Shown piece after piece: positions 58,151 to 64,000 of a stretch of 64,000 nt of DNA (the first letter of the stretch is position 1; the number at the start of each line of letters is the position of its first letter). The stretch comes from Topomyia yanbarensis (Eukaryota; Arthropoda; Insecta; Diptera; Culicidae): NCBI RefSeq assembly GCF_030247195.1, contig NC_080672.1:2728001-2792000 (forward strand). Direction: 5' to 3'. The position numbers were made by a program, and so were the translations under genes. Below the pieces are notes generated by a model that did no database searches, was not told the origin of the DNA, and was given only the letters and a program-made list of their open reading frames with translations.

Positions 58151-60700
58151 TGTGACAATGTTGCCAGTTTTGTTCTTTATGAAATTTGATGTTTTATCAC
58201 AGATTGTGATTTTCTCTTCGTATTGATCTAACTTTCATTCAAGCACGGGTTTGTTTCTCATTTTCAAGGTTCTCGAATTCGAGAAGTTCCAAATCGGACC
58301 AGACAACTCATGAGATTTTTTGCTTATTAAAAAAAAATCGTTCATTTAATGTTCGTAGTTTAAGCAAATTTGCATTACGATCTGCAGCTACGAATTGCTT
58401 GCCAAACAAATTATTCCACAAAATATGTTTGTTAATCCTCATACAGCTCTCTTGAATCCAAGACAAGAAAATTGAATTCTTCTACCAAACAAAGTTTACT
58501 AGCTAACTAGAGTCTGACGAAGGAAATGTGTCGATCTCAAATCAAATCATTTTTAACGGCTTTGTTGCTTATCCAGTGCACAACTAGTACAGTAGCGTAG
58601 AAAATTATTGAGTGCCTGGATTATAAAAACGGTGAAAAAAGTTTTCGTCAAGGTTTCCAGTTAGCTGAACCACTGTGCAAAATTTTCTGGATGATATCAA
58701 TGGATAAGCTCGGATAGAGTGAGGATGAGCTAACTGTAACGGTCGATATATTGGGATGACAACCAATGGGAGAGCGTAGAGGAAAGTTACTGATAGCCTC
58801 AGAGATCTACTGATGGCTGGTTAAGATTTCATCGGAAAACCTCTACTAAAGGTCTTACAAAATCGATTGCAAATATTAGATATTTGAACGTCATCGTTTT
58901 TTTTGCGAACGCAAAAGCATAAAATTATTAAAAACATTCCATCGAGCCGTAGCCAAATAAAACTGGCCGTGAACTTCCACAAATCAATAAGTAAACGTCC
59001 CTCTATCTTCGTTAGTGCCTTGTAATAAAATATACGAACAGCTCTTTTAGTTACCAGATACTGTTTTACCGTTCGATTTTGTTGCTTTCTGGCAGACGGA
59101 TTCTCCGGATGATTGGTGCTATTTTGTTGCACAAGAACGATAGTGTGTCGTTCATGGAAACGTTTAAGGATTGTGCGAGTTTCAACCAATTTCGTGAAAT
59201 AAAAAAAAAATCGATTCCCAGCCCCGCACATACGGTCGGAGATTTTTCTAGCCCGACAAAAGAGGCAAATGACCCGATGGTTAAAACCTCTATAATAAAA
59301 ATATTTATCAAAAATGGTTCTTTGTTGCATTTTGTGTTTCAGAATGAATTGTTCCAGTAAGTTCTTTGCTATAGGTTTCGACAAAAATTTAATCTAACTA
59401 GTTCACGCAGATGTATAAAGCGAACTGAGCTATTCATCGAAAAACCATTCATACTTATCCAGTTTACATTTTCGTCATACGAAAGAACCATATTTAATGC
59501 CTTTCTTTGGTGAAGTTGGATTAAAATTGCTTTTAAAGTGAAACATCAAAAATACTCGAATCTATAAATATAAGCGGTGCAACTCATTCAAGACCCTTTG
59601 GGTATAACAAACGAAATAGAAAACCTGTAGTATTTTGTGCCGATACTCATAATTTGCTTTCACGACTGTCGGTAGTAAATTGAACAAATCTTTTCTGCAC
59701 GCGTCTACATCCGAAGGTTGCATGATGAGAACTCCAAATAGTGCGAATCCTTGAAGTTCTAACTAAACGTGTTCTTTTGAACTTTGGCCCGCTGATGTTG
59801 TAGCCGTAATAACTGATAACATTTGGCAATACCGACTATGTGCCAGATTCGTTGACACCAGGCAACGAATATACCCAAGAAGGATGCAGTCATTGATTCA
59901 AATTGTCTGCCTAAACCTATTGGCATCCAACACCAAGCAGTAAAGCGGCGGCATTAAAGAGCAGCACAGCAATCGATTCGATCCCTTTTTGCATGAATTT
60001 GGCTTTTTTGGGCAATGTTTCTAAAAATCTACGTAATCCATAATATTGCTTGAAACAAAAAAAACCTTGTTTTTTACCAGCAGCTGCAAATTCCTTGCCA
60101 AATCAGGAATTTATGAGTGAACGCAATGTTAAATTGCTGGAAGCATCCCAAACTTTTACCCGGAAAACTTCCCAAAATCGCCTTTTCTACGCAAAACAAT
60201 CTTCGTACACTGCTACTGTTTTGGCGTCCGGTTTTGTTGCTTTCTGATACGACAAGAATGATGATCACCTTCTTGCAGGTAGATTTTCCCAGTGGTACTC
60301 TGACTGGTACCGTATTCTATGGCGATATCTCCTACCCGAACGTCCGGAGTTTGCACAAATTGATTTAATTATCTGCTAGAACAGCTGCTAATCGTAGTTG
60401 CTATTTCAATTCACAAGAACGATAGTATGTTGCTCACGGAAACGCCGAAGGATTTCAACCAATTTCGTGATTTTTGGAATGGAGTAATTCAGTTTTCTTT
60501 TTCAAGCCTCCACATGCATTTTAAACGGTGCATATCGTAACGAAATGTGTCAGTACTAAAAAAGGAGTATATTATAAAGAACCTGGTGTTTGAGTCTTTA
60601 CTCTTTTTCCAGTTGATTAAACTGATTTTTACAATTTTAAATTTATTTTGAGGAAAGGGAATTGATACTTTTTTGGTAGTATCCGACAAGGAAACAGATA
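58151..60700. other. Unassigned repeats, possible transposon gene traces
   Basis: A 187-codon minus frame (58,821-59,384) includes VETRTILKRFHERHTIVLVQ. A diverged second copy of this stretch is at about 60,405-60,475 (minus: FREQHTIVLVN). Because the phrase occurs twice it is probably part of a transposon gene, which I cannot name. Confidence 0.35.
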
Positions 60701-60731
60701 GAAATGATGAGTGAATGGAAGCAATTACGTG

Positions 60732-60816
60732 AAAAAAATCCGCCCAGACGCAGAATTCGAACATGCAACCCTAGGGACTCCGGCCCAATGCACAAACACT
60801 TGTGCTATTTCTGGGC
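60732..60816 (-). tRNA. tRNA-like locus or tRNA pseudogene
   Basis: Minus strand from 60,816: acceptor arm GCCCAGA pairs perfectly with TCTGGGC (7 bp), D arm GCAC/GTGC (4 bp), an anticodon-like arm TTGGG-CCGGAGT-CCCTA (4 of 5 pairs), and T loop TTCGAAT with a weak stem. An A-box-like TAGCACAAGTG and B-box-like TGTTCGAATTC are present, and seven T follow the 3' end (60,738-60,732), a Pol III terminator. Four bases rather than two lie between acceptor and D arm and position 33 is C, so it is likely a decayed tRNA or a SINE head; the anticodon (GGA by position) is not reliable. Confidence 0.45.
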
Positions 60817-61088
60817 TATGACGATGTCTCAGGAAAAACACATGATTATTGCATTAGGGATAGTGAACGTACCACTGCCTTTAGAGAGATATCACACACC
60901 CCCCGCTGCCATCCAACACATGGAAACTGTCGGTTTCTGGTCCTTTGCCCAGTTAACAGAGGTATGACGTAAGCAAACAATTAATTCATTTTGTTGAATT
61001 TTGGCGTAGCGTCAATACATTATTTAAGGCTTTTTTGGTGACATCCAAATTGATTCTGTACACGTCATTATCGTCATCGTGGTTGAAC
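60817..61088. other. Short spacer
   Basis: Nothing recognised. Confidence 0.35.
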
Positions 61089-62205
61089 AATCGGGATACT
61101 CCGATTCATGTATTTTAGATTTCCAGATTACTCGATGTTGGGTCACCAGTCTTCTTGAACATCCATTGCATACGTATCGTCCTCGATTGCACAGTCAGTG
61201 GTGCGTGTCCCGAAGTCGATCTCTTCCAGGTTTTCTGCTGAGCATAACTTTCACTTTTCTAACATTCGCGCTTTTATTATGCGACTTCTTCAATCTTCAT
61301 TATCTACTGTGCCGCAGACTATCAAACGCAGAATCCTTCTCTCAAGCACGTAGAGCACTCGATAGTCTGCTTTCTTTAACGCCTATGCCATACAGAGAAA
61401 CAGGGGATGTCAGCGATTTGCGGCTAACATCGTTATCACAACTCACTAGTATTCCAAGATCTAAGAATTCGTCGACAACCTCGTGCCGTACTCCATCAAT
61501 TTCCACCAGTTCCAGTTCTCGCCTCCCTTTTAAAAGGCTCTTCCACTGCTATGCGATCAACGCCACTGATTTCGATTTCATCTGTGAAGCATGTGGTTTC
61601 GTTCCTTTGCACAGATCTTCGTATCGCACCTTAGAGCACAATGTTGAACAATAGACTAGAGAGTGCATCGCCCCACTTCAATCCATATAACGTCACAAAT
61701 GAGTTGGATATCTCTCCAGCTATTTTGACGCTTGGTTTTGACCAACCCTGCGTCTTACGAATAAGCTTACCCGGTTTTGTTGGAAAACCATGTTCGAGTA
61801 TTATTTGCCACAGTTCGTTTCGTTTGACTGAATTGTACGCAGTCTTAAAATGGTTAATCCGCAAGTTGTATTACCGGAGTTCATCCCGAACTTGTCGCAG
61901 GATAAACATTTGGTACGTCTTTAATCGTCCTTCTAGAAACACACTTTTGTATTTGCCGACAAAAAAAACTCAGCTGGCGGGTGGCATTGAGGGTCACTGT
62001 GTCTCAATTGTCACTACATTCGAGTTTGTGGTCCTTCTTGAAGATAGGGCATGTAAGGCCATCCAACCAATTCGAAGACACCAAGATTATCCAAATCACA
62101 CAGTACATTGCTTAGTACACCAGGCCACTCTTGAATTTTAGCAGATCGACCTAGATTCCGTCCTTCCCAATAGCCTTACCATTTTCATCTATCGAAAAAA
62201 ATGGA
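61089..62205 (-). pseudogene. RTE-clade LINE reverse transcriptase relic
   Basis: Minus-strand pieces in order: ENGKAIGKDGI (about 62,190), WLDGLTCPIFKKDHKLEC (about 62,075-62,020), RLKTYQMFILRQV (61,930-61,895), INHFKTAYNSVKRNELWQII (61,860-61,800), HGFPTKPGKLIRKT, SVKIAGEISNSFVTL, GLKWGDALSSLLFNIVL (about 61,680-61,635), then VEIDGVRHEVVDEFLDLGIL (about 61,510-61,450) and RRILRLIVCGTVD (61,340-61,300). These correspond to reverse-transcriptase blocks and the C-terminal region of RTE elements. The YADD box is lost between LFNIVL and VEIDG, and many frameshifts and stops occur. The 191-codon plus frame here is an antisense artefact. Confidence 0.85.
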
Positions 62206-62344
62206 TTTGTTAAAATTATAACAATTAATATCCACATGAATTCTTGACTTTTCGAAACGATTTTTTAGTTTTTAAATTATAATATTTTAGCAATTGTCCC
62301 AAGACAGTACCGATAAACTGATCATGGCAAGAAATACTCTTCTC

Positions 62345-62382
<38 letters not shown>

Positions 62383-62734
62383 ACCATCCTAACTCCCACT
62401 AGCTGGTGGTGATTTACAGAAAAAAGTTGTTTGCATGTATTTTAACATATGCATGCAAATAACTTGGTTCAAGGATTTAGGTAGGTGTTAGCTCAATTGA
62501 CTTTCCGATGACCCATTTCGTGTACAGAGCCAGACATGTTCCGAGGTCATCGTTCCATCAACCAGCCCCGCCTTACTGTAATGTTTGTATCAAATGGATT
62601 ATAACATTACAATAAGACTTTCGATTCCTTACATGAGGTAAGAAATCGACGCGTATTTAGTGTATTTATTTGATTTTTGTATATATAAATTGGAATGTCT
62701 GTAGAAAAATATACCAGTTTTTCTATTTCCTTCC
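62206..62734. other. No gene seen
   Basis: Contains the (TG)n tract at 62,345-62,380. Confidence 0.4.
62345..62380. repeat. (TG)n microsatellite
   Basis: About 18 TG units. Confidence 0.95.
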
Positions 62735-63480
62735 TCATCTCCTACTTACGCGAGTGACTGATACTTGCTTATCCATTTTTCGTCCCATTCCAAACCTTCT
62801 CCAGATATCCTCAAAATCTCCAGCTTCTTTCTCACGCATCAAACAGCCCGAGCAATCCTTTCTCTTTCTCACGTTTGCAAGTACAGCGCAATTTATCAAC
62901 AACAGTATGCATGCAGCAGATACAGAAGACTCCACTGGCCACGCACGTGGTCCTGACCCGAAAAAGGCTTGGAAAATGTCGGAAGAAAAAGAAAAACTGA
63001 CCTGCAGGTTTCCGAATGTGGAACTAATAAATTGGTGCGACACCTGTCGGGCGATAGCTACGGGTAACGCGCTGATAATTTGGAATCGCCACTTTTTTCA
63101 TCAAGTGACGTCGTAAAATTTTCACTTTTTGGGAAAGATTTATCACTGGGAAAAAACACTTTTTTTGTGAGTTTTTGATCTCCACTATTATTATTTACGT
63201 TGTTAAAACACTTTTTTCTTTCCCGCATCGGGAATAGACGGCCCGTATTGCGGGGGGAGCACTTTTGACACTAATGCTGTGTGGCTTTGAATCACTTTAC
63301 GCCGGGATGAAACTCCAAAAAAATCACTGAATTCCACTTCCGATTTACGAAAACTGTTCACCGAGTCGTTCTTTGTATTTAAAAACACTTTTGTTTGATA
63401 ATCCGTACCGAAAAACTACGATTTTGGACCGACTAGCGAGGAGCTCCAAAACAGTCGACCGATCGCGGCTAAGGTACACA
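62735..63480 (-). other. Possible transcribed 5' region (host first exon or retroelement leader)
   Basis: On the minus strand 63,480-63,050 is a leader with many AAAAGTG and GTGTTTT phrases, then an ATG at 63,043 opens 102 codons (MSHQFISSTFGNLQVSFSFS to VSVTRVSRR), with a hydrophobic stretch VSAACILLLINCAVLANV before RKRK. Near its end the minus strand has CGC|GTAAGT (about 62,752-62,747), a good 5' splice site. No family is recognised; an overlapping plus frame of 148 codons exists. Confidence 0.25.
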
Positions 63481-63754
63481 CTCAATTCAGAAATACTCTT
63501 CTCTTGTAAGGTAAAAAGCCTGCTACTTATATTATCGCTTTTACATATCTTTTTTTTGTTAACGGAATATCTTATAAGGCACTAGTTTTCAACCTTTTTC
63601 ATTCCATTTACCCCTTATCGAATATTCTCATCATCGTGTCCAACCCAATGTAATGAATCTGTAAACCGCGTAATTTTATAATGTTTACATACTAGAACGC
63701 AATAAAGTATAGTGCATATTGCATTGGTCTGCTAAGCCAAATCGAGTTACCAGC
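63481..63754. other. No gene seen
   Basis: AT-rich spacer. Confidence 0.4.
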
Positions 63755-64000
63755 GAACAGGCAATCCACATGCTTCACGTTCGACTAGCGAGCGACGAAT
63801 GTGGCACTAAACTACATGCGGGACTTATATAACTTCCCAAAATTCAACTAGAACGCTTAGGTGCCTCATATTTATGGCCGCTTAAATTAAAAAAAAAATC
63901 CAGTGTGCTTTGTTGCCTTATTGTACCGTCTGAACAGGGCATCCGCATGCTTCTCGTTCGACTAGTGAGCGACGAATGAGCTACTAAAATACATGCGGGA
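63755..64000. repeat. Direct repeat, ~177-bp period, running off the window
   Basis: GAACAGGCAATCCACATGC...TTCGACTAGCGAGCGACGAATG at 63,755 recurs as GAACAGGGCATCCGCATGC...TTCGACTAGTGAGCGACGAATG at 63,932, followed in both by ACTA(A)A..ACATGCGGGA. A tandem satellite may continue beyond the right edge. Confidence 0.75.

Noticed and set aside
61079..61654. 191-codon plus frame
   Set aside because: It is the antisense of the RTE reverse-transcriptase relic.

Overview
The window looks like AT-rich, intergenic or deep-intronic DNA from a dipteran insect, most likely a mosquito. This rests on the transposon types (RTE and Jockey/R1-like LINE remnants, Tc1/mariner, hAT and piggyBac-like MITEs, a tRNA-headed SINE), the CAG/CTG and GT runs, and the absence of operons, ribosome-binding sites or any long reading frame. 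The species cannot be fixed from sequence alone. I recognise no intact host protein-coding gene. Almost all open frames are short, overlap on both strands and resemble nothing; the recognisable protein traces are broken transposon genes.

Layout. 0.4-4.4 kb: fragments of a long repeat family, a MITE with ~105-bp inverted ends and two Tc1/mariner transposase relics. 6.2-11.5 kb: single-copy-looking DNA with a (TC)n tract, CTG runs and homopolymers. 11.5-12.4 kb: a perfect 35-bp hairpin and a LINE ORF1 relic. 12.8-16.0 kb: an old copy of a long retroposon, split by a 1.84-kb DNA transposon that itself holds a GC-rich ~190-bp tandem array. 19.0-21.2 kb: the best-preserved copy of that retroposon, with a tRNA-like head (Pol III A and B boxes), three tandem ~400-440 bp units, an A-tail and a perfect 26-bp target-site duplication. 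21.9-24.4, 32.2-33.9, 39.7-42.6, 49.7-50.3, 51.3-51.9 and 56.9-58.1 kb look single-copy. 25.3-29.9 kb: a hammerhead-bearing repeat, a hAT MITE, a long-TIR MITE, a LINE endonuclease relic and an AATAG-tailed element. 35-38 kb: a DNA element containing a LINE tail inserted at the tail of an AATAG element. 42.6-46.8 kb: foldback, MITE and a three-deep nest of DNA elements. 47-49.5 kb: an A-rich degenerate tract and another retroposon copy. 50.6-51.0 kb: an AATAG element with a 23-bp target-site duplication. 53 kb: LINE ORF1 relic. 60.7-62.2 kb: a tRNA-like locus and an RTE reverse-transcriptase relic.

Two signals stand out. First, the 2.16-kb retroposon at 19,017-21,180 has a tRNA head, tandem noncoding units and no reading frame, so it is a very large SINE-like element; partial relatives lie at 2.6, 15.1, 35.2, 48.4 and 54.9 kb. 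Second, a dispersed repeat carries a type III hammerhead ribozyme layout (cleavage triplet, stem I hairpin, CTGANGA, stem II, GAAAC) at 25.45, 29.40 and 38.28 kb, with decayed relatives at 31.7, 42.67 and 43.9 kb. A pyrimidine-rich AG/GT junction at 42,016/42,017 followed by GTAAGT could be a recursive splice site, which would fit a plus-strand long intron.
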